Below, piece by piece: positions 1-8,098 of a stretch of 16,914 nucleotides of DNA. The DNA lies in assembly GCA_021786655.1 (NCBI GenBank), contig JAJYMU010000080.1, forward strand, positions 1 through 16,914, written 5' to 3'. A program made the translations under genes and the position numbers. The stretch is from Bacteroidota bacterium. Lineage in GTDB: Bacteria > Bacteroidota > Ignavibacteria > Ignavibacteriales > Melioribacteraceae. The first letter of the stretch is position 1, and each line of letters begins with the position of its first letter. Under the pieces are notes generated by a model that saw nothing but the letters and a program-made list of their open reading frames with translations, was not told the DNA's origin and made no database searches.

Positions 1-54
1 GCTTATTAGTTCTGCAAGTGGATTTCCGCTGAGGCTAAGACTTAAGTTTTCCAT
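1..54 (-). CDS. N-terminus of an unidentified gene (partial at window edge)
   Basis: An ATG on the minus strand at 54-52 opens a frame that stays open to the window edge, giving 18 residues that begin MENLSLSLSGNPLAEL. A strong Shine-Dalgarno sequence, GGAGGG, lies about five bases upstream (read from the complement of 60-65). This is why I believe a real gene starts here. The visible residues are too few to name a family. It runs in the same direction as the response regulator next to it, about 290 bases downstream of that gene's stop. Confidence 0.6.
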   Translation of the reverse strand, partial: MENLSLSLSGNPLAELIS

Positions 55-342
55 TGAAGCCCTCCAAGTTTGTTGTTAAATTTTTTTAATACGGCTTTAA
101 TGTTGCTTGCTTACTAATTCTGAGATGTAATTAGCGAATTGATCTTTTTTTGTAAACCGCACAAATGTGTTGTTTTTTTGATAAGAGGTGGAAATTATTG
201 CACTAACCTACATGTTCATGCGATGCAGCTTGTTGCTGGATATTGGATGCTGGATACTTGATATTAGTTACTGGATTAATATTGAACAATAGATGCTTTT
301 GTTTATCACAAAAACCAGCATCCAGTATCTAGAATCAAGTAT
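55..342. other. Intergenic stretch, no gene seen
   Basis: This AT-rich spacer lies between the partial gene and the response regulator and holds no open frame I can support. At about 153-179 a weak stem (GCACA/TGTGT) is followed by a run of T on the plus strand. It resembles a terminator, but no plus-strand gene precedes it. The right part, from about 235, is made of GGATGCTGG / GATACTTGAT units described as a separate repeat. Confidence 0.4.
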
Positions 343-345
343 CTA
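235..345. repeat. Degenerate GGATGCTGG/GATACTTGAT repeat cluster, in both orientations
   Basis: The left block (235-276) carries GCTGGATATT, then GGATGCTGG (245-253) running into GATACTTGAT (253-262), then ACTGGATTA. The right block (313-345) carries the inverse of the same words: CCAGCATCC (315-323) and ATCAAGTATC (334-343). The two words occur in the order that prevents both inverted pairs from forming one simple hairpin. This fits a tandem-unit element inserted or duplicated in both directions rather than a terminator. The last three bases (343-345) supply the TAG stop of the response regulator. Similar low-complexity TGGAT-type repeats are scattered in environmental Bacteroidota-like genomes, as far as I recall; copy number elsewhere cannot be judged here. 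Confidence 0.55.
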
Positions 346-981
346 AATAATTCCTTTTCGGATTGCCTTTGCCACTGCTTCGGATTGTGAGTGCACGTGA
401 AGTTTGCGATAGATATTTCTGATGTGATGCCGGACGGTATCAACACTGATGAAAAGACGGTCTGCAATTTCTTGATAGTTATTGCCTTCAGCCAGAGATG
501 TTATCACTTCTTTTTCTCTCGCTGATAATTCATGATCGGGCGCCAAAGTTGCCGCGCCCTGCGTTTGCTGAAAAACAGTAATCACTTGCCGCGCAATTAA
601 AGAGCTCATTGGCGCGCCGCCTTCAAATGCATCTTTAATGGCTTCAAGCAGACGGCTCGGCGGAGTTTTTTTAACGAGATAGCCGCACGCTCCCGCACAC
701 AGCGCTTTGAACACAGTTTGACTGTCCTCATAAACGGTAAGCATTAAAATATTCAGTTCGGGTTTAATTTTTTTTGCGTGCGCAATTCCATCGATACCGC
801 TCATGCCCGGTAAACCGATATCCATTAAAACAACATCAACGCTGAGTGTTTCAAGTTTGGAGAGAAATGATTCGCAATCGGAAAATGCGCCGACACAACT
901 GTAGCCCGTAGTTCCGTTTATTAGAGCCGCAAGTCCGTCTCGGATAGTTGTGTTGTCTTCTATGAGTGCTACCTTGATCAT
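343..981 (-). CDS. NarL/FixJ-family response regulator
   Basis: This is a DNA-binding response regulator of about 212 residues. The receiver domain occupies residues 1-120, with acidic-pocket residues in IEDN near the start, phosphoacceptor Asp54 in VVLMDIGLPGM, and the conserved Lys in YLVKKTPP. The C-terminal LuxR/GerE helix-turn-helix begins at LSAREKEV and contains the recognition helix around ISVDTVRHHIRNIYRKL. I chose the ATG at 981-979 (MIKVALIEDN) because the receiver fold begins there; an upstream in-frame TTG at 1008 would only add nine atypical residues. A weak GGGAAC ribosome site sits before the ATG. The gene lies 92 bases downstream of the sensor kinase, same strand, and is presumably its partner. 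Its stop codon lies inside a repeat. Target genes are not evident; the divergent TonB locus is one candidate. Confidence 0.9.
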   Translation of the reverse strand: MIKVALIEDNTTIRDGLAALINGTTGYSCVGAFSDCESFLSKLETLSVDVVLMDIGLPGMSGIDGIAHAKKIKPELNILMLTVYEDSQTVFKALCAGACGYLVKKTPPSRLLEAIKDAFEGGAPMSSLIARQVITVFQQTQGAATLAPDHELSAREKEVITSLAEGNNYQEIADRLFISVDTVRHHIRNIYRKLHVHSQSEAVAKAIRKGII

Positions 982-1073
982 TAAAGGTTCCCGCTCTTGC
1001 GGATGCAAGATAATATTTTTTATCCTTGCTTTGAAATGAATTGGAAAAATACTTTACCGAATTAAGATCGGAA

Positions 1074-1646
1074 CTACTTTAGAAATGGAAGAACAACTTT
1101 CTTCAGGCTCAAAATTTTGCCGGTAAATTTGATTTGCGTTCCTTCACCGGAAGAATCAATTACAAGTTCTCCGCCGATGGTTCTTGCGCGAGACCGCATA
1201 TTAAGAAGTCCGTTGCCGCTCTTAATCTTTTGAATATCGAAACCGGTGCCGTCGTCGCGTAGTATGAGTTCCAGAATATCTTTGTTCAAGTTTGCTTCGA
1301 GAATTATTTTGTTGCACTTGCTGTATTTGATTGCGTTGTTAATCCCCTCCTTAAAAATCAAAAAAAGGTTCTGCTTGTAGTCCATCGGAAGCTTCAGCGT
1401 GTTAATCTTTTCAAGATTTACAGTCTTAAACGAAATACCGGCAGAGTTCAGCAGATCCGCATAAGAGTCTTTGAGGCGCAGCAGAAGGTGGTAAAACGTA
1501 TCGCGTTTTGGGTTAACCATCCATACTATATCGCTCATGATGTCGATCAATTGGCGGGCTTTATCACTAATCAGAACTAAATTCTTATTCGTCTCGGGAG
1601 ACGAATTTTTTATCTCGTGCGATGTTAGTTCGCTGAGTATGGAAAT
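1074..1646 (-). pseudogene. Detached C-terminal half of the sensor histidine kinase (ATPase domain)
   Basis: This stretch continues the frame of the upstream sensor without any shift, after an in-frame TAA at 1649-1647. It encodes the rest of the HisKA_3 dimerisation region (ISILSELTSHEI after the stop) and a full HATPase domain. Visible are the N box (FKEGINNAIKYS), the G1 box (RDDGTGFD), the G2 box (SGNGLLNMRSRA) and GEGTQIKF. It ends with TAG at 1076-1074. A restart could occur at TTG 1550 or at the ATG three codons further on, giving about 155 residues, but I see no ribosome site for either. The ATPase motifs are intact, so decay would be very recent. Alternatives are readthrough of the stop, or a base-call error of one nucleotide (GAA to TAA is the simplest). 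As written, the histidine and the ATPase are on separate polypeptides. Confidence 0.8.
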
Positions 1647-4364
1647 TTAAGTGAGTCCCGAACCGACATTATCGTGAAGATCTGCTGCAAGTTTGCTTTT
1701 AATTTTCTCGATCGCCAGCAGATTTCTATAGCCTACAGTACTTACATAAAAGATAATAAAAGTAATCAACAGCGCCGCGCCTGCAATGAACCACCAGCGT
1801 TCCCAGAAAGGCGGTAGAATTATTATATGGATTCGTGCGCCGTCGTTATTCCAAATTCCGTCGTTGTTGGAACCGATCACACAAAAAACATATTCGCCCG
1901 GCGATAAGTTTATGTAGTTCGCAATTCTTCTTCGCGAATCAACATAATGCCAGTCTTTATCAAATCCTTCCAGAATGTAAGCGTACTGGTTATCCTGTGG
2001 ATTAGTATAATCCAAAGCGGAAAATTCGAACGAAAAGAAATTTTGCAAGTAGGAAAGTTCGATTCTGTTCCGTTCTCCTTTTATCGGTTCGTTGAAAACT
2101 CTGATTGAACTCACCACTATTGACGGAATAACCATGTTGTCTTTTACACTATCGGGATAAAAATAATTTAACCCGTTGATGCCGCCGAAAAACATTTCAC
2201 CGGATTTGGATTTAAAGTACGCGCCGCCGCTGAATTCAAGACTTTGCAGACCGTCGTGAAGATCATACTGAGTAAATGTTCCTGTACGGGCGTTAAGTTT
2301 GAAAAGCCCGTTGTCTGTGCTCATCCAAAGATTTTTGTGATTATCCGCTTCGATGCCGTAAACAACAGAGCTGTTCATTTTATTTCTTTTGCCGAATCGA
2401 ATAAATTTTTCTTTTTGCTTATCGAATTTTTGCAGACCGCCGCCGTATGTTCCAACCCATAAATAGCCGTCATCATCTTCGTGGATGCACATCACGCGGT
2501 TATCGCTGATGCTCGATTCATCACCGGGAATATTTTTGTAATTGATGAATTGTTCGGTTGCGGGATTGAATTTATCGAGCCCGCCGCCGAATGTGCCGAT
2601 CCAAATAGTGCTGTCTTTGTCTTCGAAGAGCGCGTACACACGGTTGTCGCTTATGCTGAATGGATTTTGAGAATCGTGAATATACCTTTTGAACCTCGGA
2701 TGATTTGCAACAATGTCTTCGGCAGAAATTTTATTTAATCCTCCTCCGAATGTTCCAACCCATAAATTTTTCGCGTGATCAATCATCAATGCCTGAACTT
2801 GATCTGCGCCCAAACTCAATGAATCACCGGGAATATTTCCGTAATGCAAAAACTTGCCGGTCGTTTTGTTGAATCTGTTTAACCCGCCGCTGTAAGTGCC
2901 GATCCAGAGCCCGCCGCTATTGTCCTCGATGATTGTCCTGATGTGGTTGTCGCTGATCGAGTACTGATCGAAAATGTTCTTTCTATAATAAGTAAACTTT
3001 CCGGTTTGCCTGTCCCAGCGATTCAATCCGCCCTTGAACGTTCCGATCCACAAATTCGAATTATCATCACCGTGAATTGCCCAGACAACATCGTCATCCA
3101 AACCGTTTCTATTTTTTAAATCTTTGTTCAGTTGATTAAACTTAACCGAGCTGCGTTCAATTTTATCAAGTCCATTTCCTAAATGCGTTCCAATCCAAAT
3201 TGTTCCAGATCTATCTTCCATAATCGAAAGCACATCATTTTTAGAAAGTGAGTTGGGCTGATTCGGATCGTTCCTGTAAAAAGAAAAAATTTTCTTTTTC
3301 AAATTGTATCGAATAAGACCGTCGTAATATGTCCCAATCCAAAGTTCGCCGTAACGGTCTTGTGCAAAAGAGGTGATTAAACTTTCCGAAAGATAATTCG
3401 CCCCGTCTTTTTGAATCTCAAACCGTTCGAACCGCGCTTTATCAGGCGGAAGCTGCTGATTCTTTTTTGTGAGTCTATCGATTTCACCTGTGTAAGTCCC
3501 AATCCAAAAATCTCCGTTGGAATCTCTAAACAATGAAAAAATTTTATCATCGATCAAACTTTCTGGATTACCGTTGTGTTCATATTTAATTATAACGGTG
3601 CGGTCAACTCCCGGAACAAGTTTATACAAACCGCCTCCGAGGGTTCCGACCCAAACCGATCCGTCGTCATCGGGAATAATGGCTCTGATTCTGTTGGAAT
3701 GAAAACCATTCGGCTTGTTGAGATCGTAATGAAAATATTCAACCTTGTTATTCTTAACATCAAATTTTACGAGTCCCCTGCCCCATGTTCCGACCCACAA
3801 GTAACCATTTTTGTCCTGAACGATTGAAGTGATCGATCTATCGCTGCTGCGTGAAAACGGAAGCGGAAAATCGTAGAAGGCTTCTTCCGGATCGACTTGC
3901 GTTCTCATCTCTTCGGTAATGTTGTAGCGCGTGAAGGTTCCGTTCCATCTATCATACTTGTTTAGAATTCCATCGGAAGTGCCGATCCATATGTAGCCGT
4001 CTTTGTCTTCGCACATCGAGAGTATTCCGTTGCCGGAAATTGAAGTCGTGTCCGAAGGATCGTTAACAAATACGAGAAAGTTATATCCATCGTAGCGGTT
4101 CAATCCGTTGGCGGTTCCAAACCACAAGTAACCTTCGCGGTCCTGCAGCATACACGAAACTGTACTTTGCGAAAGTCCATCTTCAATTCTTAATTGCTTA
4201 AAAACAATATCTCCGGGAGAGTCTGCCGCGGCATAAACTTGCGCCAGAAAAACCAAGAATAAGATTATAAATGAAAAATATGTTTGAAGCTTGGTGTGCA
4301 CGATAGAATTTATTATTCCGAAATTAGCTTTGAAAAACTTACTTAAATAAATATCTAAATTCAT
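1647..4364 (-). CDS. Two-component sensor with 14 Reg_prop repeats, stops after the phosphoacceptor His
   Basis: Residues 29-46 form a signal or anchor segment ending AQVYA. Then come fourteen repeats of the form D-x-x-G-x-[LI]-W-[IV]-G-T-x-x-G-G-L-x-[KR]-[FY], from about residue 74 to 760, which should fold into two seven-bladed propellers. A Y_Y_Y domain follows at about 785-850, a membrane helix at about 857-877 (WWFIAGAALL), a short linker, and the HisKA_3 motif ADLHDNVGSGLT with phosphoacceptor His897. The frame then meets TAA. Known relatives are single chains of roughly 1000-1100 residues that sense a periplasmic signal and pass phosphate to a LuxR-type regulator. The combined frame here, 1074-4364, would give about 1096 residues, the normal size. 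The start is the only sensible ATG before the signal segment. Without its ATPase this half cannot autophosphorylate in cis. The ligand is unknown. Confidence 0.9.
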   Translation of the reverse strand: MNLDIYLSKFFKANFGIINSIVHTKLQTYFSFIILFLVFLAQVYAAADSPGDIVFKQLRIEDGLSQSTVSCMLQDREGYLWFGTANGLNRYDGYNFLVFVNDPSDTTSISGNGILSMCEDKDGYIWIGTSDGILNKYDRWNGTFTRYNITEEMRTQVDPEEAFYDFPLPFSRSSDRSITSIVQDKNGYLWVGTWGRGLVKFDVKNNKVEYFHYDLNKPNGFHSNRIRAIIPDDDGSVWVGTLGGGLYKLVPGVDRTVIIKYEHNGNPESLIDDKIFSLFRDSNGDFWIGTYTGEIDRLTKKNQQLPPDKARFERFEIQKDGANYLSESLITSFAQDRYGELWIGTYYDGLIRYNLKKKIFSFYRNDPNQPNSLSKNDVLSIMEDRSGTIWIGTHLGNGLDKIERSSVKFNQLNKDLKNRNGLDDDVVWAIHGDDNSNLWIGTFKGGLNRWDRQTGKFTYYRKNIFDQYSISDNHIRTIIEDNSGGLWIGTYSGGLNRFNKTTGKFLHYGNIPGDSLSLGADQVQALMIDHAKNLWVGTFGGGLNKISAEDIVANHPRFKRYIHDSQNPFSISDNRVYALFEDKDSTIWIGTFGGGLDKFNPATEQFINYKNIPGDESSISDNRVMCIHEDDDGYLWVGTYGGGLQKFDKQKEKFIRFGKRNKMNSSVVYGIEADNHKNLWMSTDNGLFKLNARTGTFTQYDLHDGLQSLEFSGGAYFKSKSGEMFFGGINGLNYFYPDSVKDNMVIPSIVVSSIRVFNEPIKGERNRIELSYLQNFFSFEFSALDYTNPQDNQYAYILEGFDKDWHYVDSRRRIANYINLSPGEYVFCVIGSNNDGIWNNDGARIHIIILPPFWERWWFIAGAALLITFIIFYVSTVGYRNLLAIEKIKSKLAADLHDNVGSGLT

Positions 4365-4443
4365 CTTACAGTAACGGAATTAAGCTGAGAATTATTATTT
4401 CTTCTATTATATTTAGTCGTGCAAGATGAACGGAAAGATCAAT
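4365..4443. promoter_or_regulatory. Divergent control region between sensor kinase and lipoprotein/TonB operon
   Basis: Only about 80 bases separate the two start codons, so both promoters must lie here. On the plus strand there are AT-rich words at about 4405-4413 (TATTAT, TATATTTA) that could serve as a -10 or -7 element, but I find no convincing partner at -35/-33. For the lipoprotein, GGAAAG at about 4432-4437 sits six bases before the ATG at 4444 and decides that start over the ATG at 4426. No clear operator palindrome was seen. Confidence 0.35.
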
Positions 4444-4971
4444 ATGCGTAAAGTTTTTTTTGCTGTTGTAATAGCGGTTCTTATTTCATTAATCGTCGGA
4501 TGCGACAAAGGTATTGAACCTGAACCCGCCAACAGCACAACACCCGGCGTAACCGGATTCAGCGGAACGGTAACATTTGTAGGCAGTTGGCCTGCCGGAA
4601 TCAAACGAACTCACCTGGTTGTTTTCAAAAATCTTCTTAAAGATAGTTCGGATTTCTTTCCGCCGAATTTAAGTTTCGTTATCGACTCCATTCCGAACGG
4701 AAGCAGTAAGTTCACGTATAATTCTGTCGATAATAATTTTATTTCCATCTTCAAAATAGCCCCCGGTGATTATCAGTACATCGTTGTTGCCCAATCCAAA
4801 ACTCCAACTCTATCTTTGGCAAGAAAGGATTGGTTCATCGTCGGAGTTTACTGCATTGGTAATAATCAATCTCAGCCGGCAACTATGACAATTCAAGACG
4901 GCAAGATGACAACAGGGGTTGACGTAAAAGTCGATTTCAGCAATCCGCCGCCGCAGCCGCCCGGCGGGTAA
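4444..4971 (+). CDS. Small lipoprotein next to TonB-dependent receptor
   Basis: The protein has about 175 residues. It starts MRKVFFAVVIAVLISLIVGC, a lipoprotein signal peptide with lipobox IVGC and lipidated Cys20. The mature part begins with a flexible D/E/P-rich linker, then a predicted beta-rich domain (GFSGTVTFVGSWPAG; APGDYQYIVVAQS), and ends in a Pro/Gly-rich tail NPPPQPPGG. I chose ATG 4444 over the ATG at 4426 because GGAAAG lies correctly before it and because it gives a standard signal peptide. The TonB receptor begins 29 bases after its stop, so the two are probably one operon. I infer a surface or periplasmic helper in binding the same ligand, by analogy with other lipoprotein/TonB pairs. 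I do not recognise a named domain, and no catalytic motif is visible. Confidence 0.75.
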   Translation: MRKVFFAVVIAVLISLIVGCDKGIEPEPANSTTPGVTGFSGTVTFVGSWPAGIKRTHLVVFKNLLKDSSDFFPPNLSFVIDSIPNGSSKFTYNSVDNNFISIFKIAPGDYQYIVVAQSKTPTLSLARKDWFIVGVYCIGNNQSQPATMTIQDGKMTTGVDVKVDFSNPPPQPPGG

Positions 4972-5000
4972 TCAATTTTCAAAAACATCAGAAGAGTTTT

Positions 5001-7169
5001 ATGAAAAAACTTAGTCTCATTTTTCTTCTGCTTGCAAGCATTTCCGTTTACGCACAGCAGGGCTCTTTAAAAGGAAAAGTAATTACCGATAAAAATGAAT
5101 TGCTTGAAGGAGTGAACGTTGTTGTCTCCGGCACCCAGTATGGTGCGGCGACTTTAAGCGACGGAAGTTTCGAAATAAAAAATCTCCCGTTCGGAAATTA
5201 TTCGCTGGAAATTTCGTTAATAGGTTATTCGAAAAAGAAAATTAATATTGATTTCAATTCCGCGACAAAACCATTAATCATCGTTTTAACTGAAGAACCG
5301 ATTCAGGCGCGGCAGATTGTTGTGAGCGCAACAAAATATGAGCAGAGAATTCAAGACCTTCCGGTGAGCACAACAATTATCCAGCCGGATTTTATTGATA
5401 AAAATAATTATCTCACTTTTGATGAAATGCTGCAAAACGTTCCCGGCGTGCAAATGAATCTTGAACAGCCGAGCATCCGCGGATCGAGCGGATACAGCAA
5501 AGGAACCGGCGCGCGCGTTCTTGTTGCCGTCAACGGAATCCCAATGTACAGCGGCGATACCGGCGACATAGTTTGGGAATTAATTCCCATGGCTGATATT
5601 GAACGCATCGAAATTATAAAAGGTCCGGCGAGCTCGCTGTACGGCTCATCGGCAATCGGCGGTGTCATTAACATTATTACAAAATCTTCCGTAAAGAATC
5701 CAATAACACATTTCCGCACTTACTTCGGCACGTACGATAACCCGGCGTACGATATTTGGAAATGGAACGGCAACCTTAGAACATTTTACGGCGTTGAACT
5801 CACACATTCCAACACGGTCGGAAATCTTGCTTACACTTTATCATTCAAAAAATTTGATAACATGAGCTATCGGCAGAACGATTACGCGAAACGTTATCTC
5901 GGCTACGTTAAACTTAATTACGACTTCAACCAGAATGATAAACTTACCTTCTTCGCGGATTTCCTGAACATGGACCGCGGAAATTTTCTTTACTGGAAAG
6001 ATTCTCGAAACGCGCTTGTTCCGAAAGATGAAGACAACGGCAACACGGTTGAATCCAACCGCTTATTCACTGGGTTAATTTACCATCATCACTTCAACAA
6101 AAATATGTTCGGCGAAATTAAAACAAGCTACTACTACACAAAGTTCGACGGTTACGGAATAGAACTTACCGAATCAGTCGCTAATCTTTTTCGAAATGAG
6201 TTGATGCTGAATGCGGTGCTTTCCAACGAATGGATTACTACCGTAGGAGTTGAAGCGTCTTACTCGAAAGTATCGTCCAACATTTTTATGAATCCAAAAT
6301 TTTTCGGCGGCGGCACATATTTTCAAGCTGAGTACAAAGGAATTGAAAACTTGATTGCTAACTTTGGACTTCGGTACGATTACATGAAGCTCGATACATT
6401 AAACAGTGCGAATGCCTTCACACCAAAAGCCGGATTGAATTATAAACTTTCAAAAGATTTTATTCTACGCGCTTCGGTCGGAACCGGATTCCGCGCACCA
6501 ACTCCGTCTGAAGTTTTCACAACTGTTGGCGTCGGCGGCGGAATTGATGTGAAGCAAAATCCAAATTTAAAATCCGAGACAAGCATTTCTTTCGAAGCCG
6601 GTGCGCGTTATGATTACTCGGACGATCTTTCGTTCGATCTCGCGCTTTATCAAACCGAGTACAACAATTTTATAGAAGCGACTCTTACGAAAGACGCGAA
6701 GATTCAATTCATAAACTTGAGTAAAGCCAGAATTCAAGGATTGGAATTTACTTTGGATTGGCGCTTGATACCCGGCTTGATAAAAATTTCTTCCGGATAC
6801 AATTACATGTGGGCACGCGATTTAGAAAATAATGCGCCGATGAAATACCGACCGCGTAACGTTGTGAACGCGCGGCTCCAATACACTCCTCTGCCGTTTG
6901 AGTTTGAAATTAATTTTAGATACGCAAGCCGCGTGGAAGCTATTGATGAAGCTTTAACGCAGCCGCCACTCGCATTGGTTGTCGATGGGGACAAGCGCGT
7001 TCCGATTTACGTTACCGACATAAGCGCCGGTTACAATTTTTTAATCGGTTCCGTACCGGCAAAAGTATTTTTGAACGCGAAGAATATTTTCAACTACAAC
7101 TACGTTGAGTTTATCGGGAACATTGCACCGATAAGAAATTATTCTGTGAGCATGGAGTTTTTCTTTTAA
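5001..7169 (+). CDS. TonB-dependent outer-membrane receptor
   Basis: The 722-residue protein has a signal peptide (residues 1-18, cut near SVYA-QQ) and a carboxypeptidase-regulatory-like beta domain at about 20-97 (LKGKVITD...GVNVVVSGT...YGAATLSDGSFEI). A TonB-box-like stretch (IVVSATKYE, about 105-113) precedes the plug domain at about 115-232, with NVPGVQ, PSIRGSSGY, IERIEIIKGPASSLYGS and GGVINI. A 22-strand-type beta-barrel ends in an aromatic residue run (VSMEFFF), as is typical for outer-membrane barrels. Length is normal for receptors of the siderophore/cobalamin class. Such proteins bring large scarce compounds through the outer membrane with energy from TonB-ExbBD. The substrate cannot be read from the sequence. 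GAAGAG lies before the ATG. The gene follows the lipoprotein by 29 bases. No frameshift or missing part is seen. Confidence 0.93.
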   Translation: MKKLSLIFLLLASISVYAQQGSLKGKVITDKNELLEGVNVVVSGTQYGAATLSDGSFEIKNLPFGNYSLEISLIGYSKKKINIDFNSATKPLIIVLTEEPIQARQIVVSATKYEQRIQDLPVSTTIIQPDFIDKNNYLTFDEMLQNVPGVQMNLEQPSIRGSSGYSKGTGARVLVAVNGIPMYSGDTGDIVWELIPMADIERIEIIKGPASSLYGSSAIGGVINIITKSSVKNPITHFRTYFGTYDNPAYDIWKWNGNLRTFYGVELTHSNTVGNLAYTLSFKKFDNMSYRQNDYAKRYLGYVKLNYDFNQNDKLTFFADFLNMDRGNFLYWKDSRNALVPKDEDNGNTVESNRLFTGLIYHHHFNKNMFGEIKTSYYYTKFDGYGIELTESVANLFRNELMLNAVLSNEWITTVGVEASYSKVSSNIFMNPKFFGGGTYFQAEYKGIENLIANFGLRYDYMKLDTLNSANAFTPKAGLNYKLSKDFILRASVGTGFRAPTPSEVFTTVGVGGGIDVKQNPNLKSETSISFEAGARYDYSDDLSFDLALYQTEYNNFIEATLTKDAKIQFINLSKARIQGLEFTLDWRLIPGLIKISSGYNYMWARDLENNAPMKYRPRNVVNARLQYTPLPFEFEINFRYASRVEAIDEALTQPPLALVVDGDKRVPIYVTDISAGYNFLIGSVPAKVFLNAKNIFNYNYVEFIGNIAPIRNYSVSMEFFF

Positions 7170-7196
7170 CCGTTCAACGATCTCTAACTTTTTATT

Positions 7197-8018
7197 ATGT
7201 CTTTAACTCAATTTACACAAATACCGTCGGTCAGGAAAAAAATGAAAACTTATTTCCCCCGTCCTGATATAAACCTAAAAGGTGAGATCAAATCAGCACC
7301 AATTTCTAAAAGCCATCCGATAATTGGAACTGCGATAGATTATTTAATAAGATTCCACCTTAAATACTTGTTCCCTAAAGCTAAAGAAAAGCAGTGGGTG
7401 TCAGAAAATGCAGTTCGTATTATTAATAGTAAGGAGCTTAACAAATACTTCAATATAGCAAAACGTCACTATTCGCGATTTATTAAGAGCGGGATTCTAT
7501 CAAAAGATTTGATTAAATCGTCAATCGATCTTGCAAAGTTTGATATTATTTTTAGAAGTGGGGGAATGTATTTTTCAAATGATTTCGGAAAATATAAAAG
7601 AAAAGATATAAAAGAATTAACAACCATTCTAAGTAACATTGATTTTCAGAAATTAAAAATTGAAAAGCGCTGCATTCTTAATCCTACATTTGGGAGATAT
7701 TCTAGACTCATTGGTGGGGCTGATGCTGATTTGATTATTGATAACAAACTTATTGATATAAAAAACACAAAAAAACTTAGCATTACGAGAGAAATGTTGA
7801 ATCAAATTATTGGATATTATTTTTTAGGTAAAATTGGCAAGGTTAAAGGTGTCAGCAATTGGTCTTCTATTGATGAAGTTGGATTTTACTTCTCTCGATA
7901 TGATCAGTTATATCTTTTTCCAATTGATGAATTGATATTACGGAAGAAGAGATTATCATTCGAAAAATGGTTTATTAAAAGTATACATAAATACAACGAA
8001 GCAATTAATCTAATGTAG
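7197..8018 (+). CDS. Putative PD-(D/E)XK nuclease-fold protein, RecB/Cas4-like motifs
   Basis: I do not recognise the 273-residue protein as a whole, but it carries an ordered set of motifs. GTAID at 44-48 sits where RecB-type nucleases have GTxxH. GGADADLII gives Asp178, LIDIKNT gives Asp187-x-Lys189, and QIIGYY gives Gln203-x-x-x-Tyr207. D, DxK and QxxxY in this order and spacing are the signature of RecB/AddB/Cas4-type PD-(D/E)XK nucleases. A weak point is that the first His is Asp here. The gene is visibly richer in A and T than its neighbours, with many ATA, TTA and AAA codons, which suggests transfer. It starts 27 bases after the TonB receptor. ATG 7197 has no ribosome site; ATG 7242 (MKTYFPRP) has AGGA six bases upstream and may be the true start. 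I keep the longer form because its extra residues look like part of the domain. Nuclease activity is inferred. Confidence 0.65.
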   Translation: MSLTQFTQIPSVRKKMKTYFPRPDINLKGEIKSAPISKSHPIIGTAIDYLIRFHLKYLFPKAKEKQWVSENAVRIINSKELNKYFNIAKRHYSRFIKSGILSKDLIKSSIDLAKFDIIFRSGGMYFSNDFGKYKRKDIKELTTILSNIDFQKLKIEKRCILNPTFGRYSRLIGGADADLIIDNKLIDIKNTKKLSITREMLNQIIGYYFLGKIGKVKGVSNWSSIDEVGFYFSRYDQLYLFPIDELILRKKRLSFEKWFIKSIHKYNEAINLM

Positions 8019-8098
8019 ATGCGAAAATAACTATCTTTTTAATCTAACATTTTCTCTGATGTGGTGTGCTTATTGGACTAAATAAATATTTACAATTT

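Noticed and set aside
235..345. Possible CRISPR array from repeated GGATGCTGG words
   Set aside because: The units are short, degenerate, occur in both orientations and have no regular spacers; no cas gene is nearby.
982..1008. Upstream TTG start of the response regulator
   Set aside because: It adds nine residues before the receiver fold and lacks a ribosome site; the ATG at 981 gives the standard N-terminus.
1551..1646. Frameshift as cause of the kinase split
   Set aside because: Translating the gap shows both halves in the same frame with one TAA only, so it is a substitution-type stop rather than an indel.
5408..5719. Minus-strand open frame over the TonB plug
   Set aside because: The plus-strand plug motifs are unambiguous; the frame is antisense and without family features.
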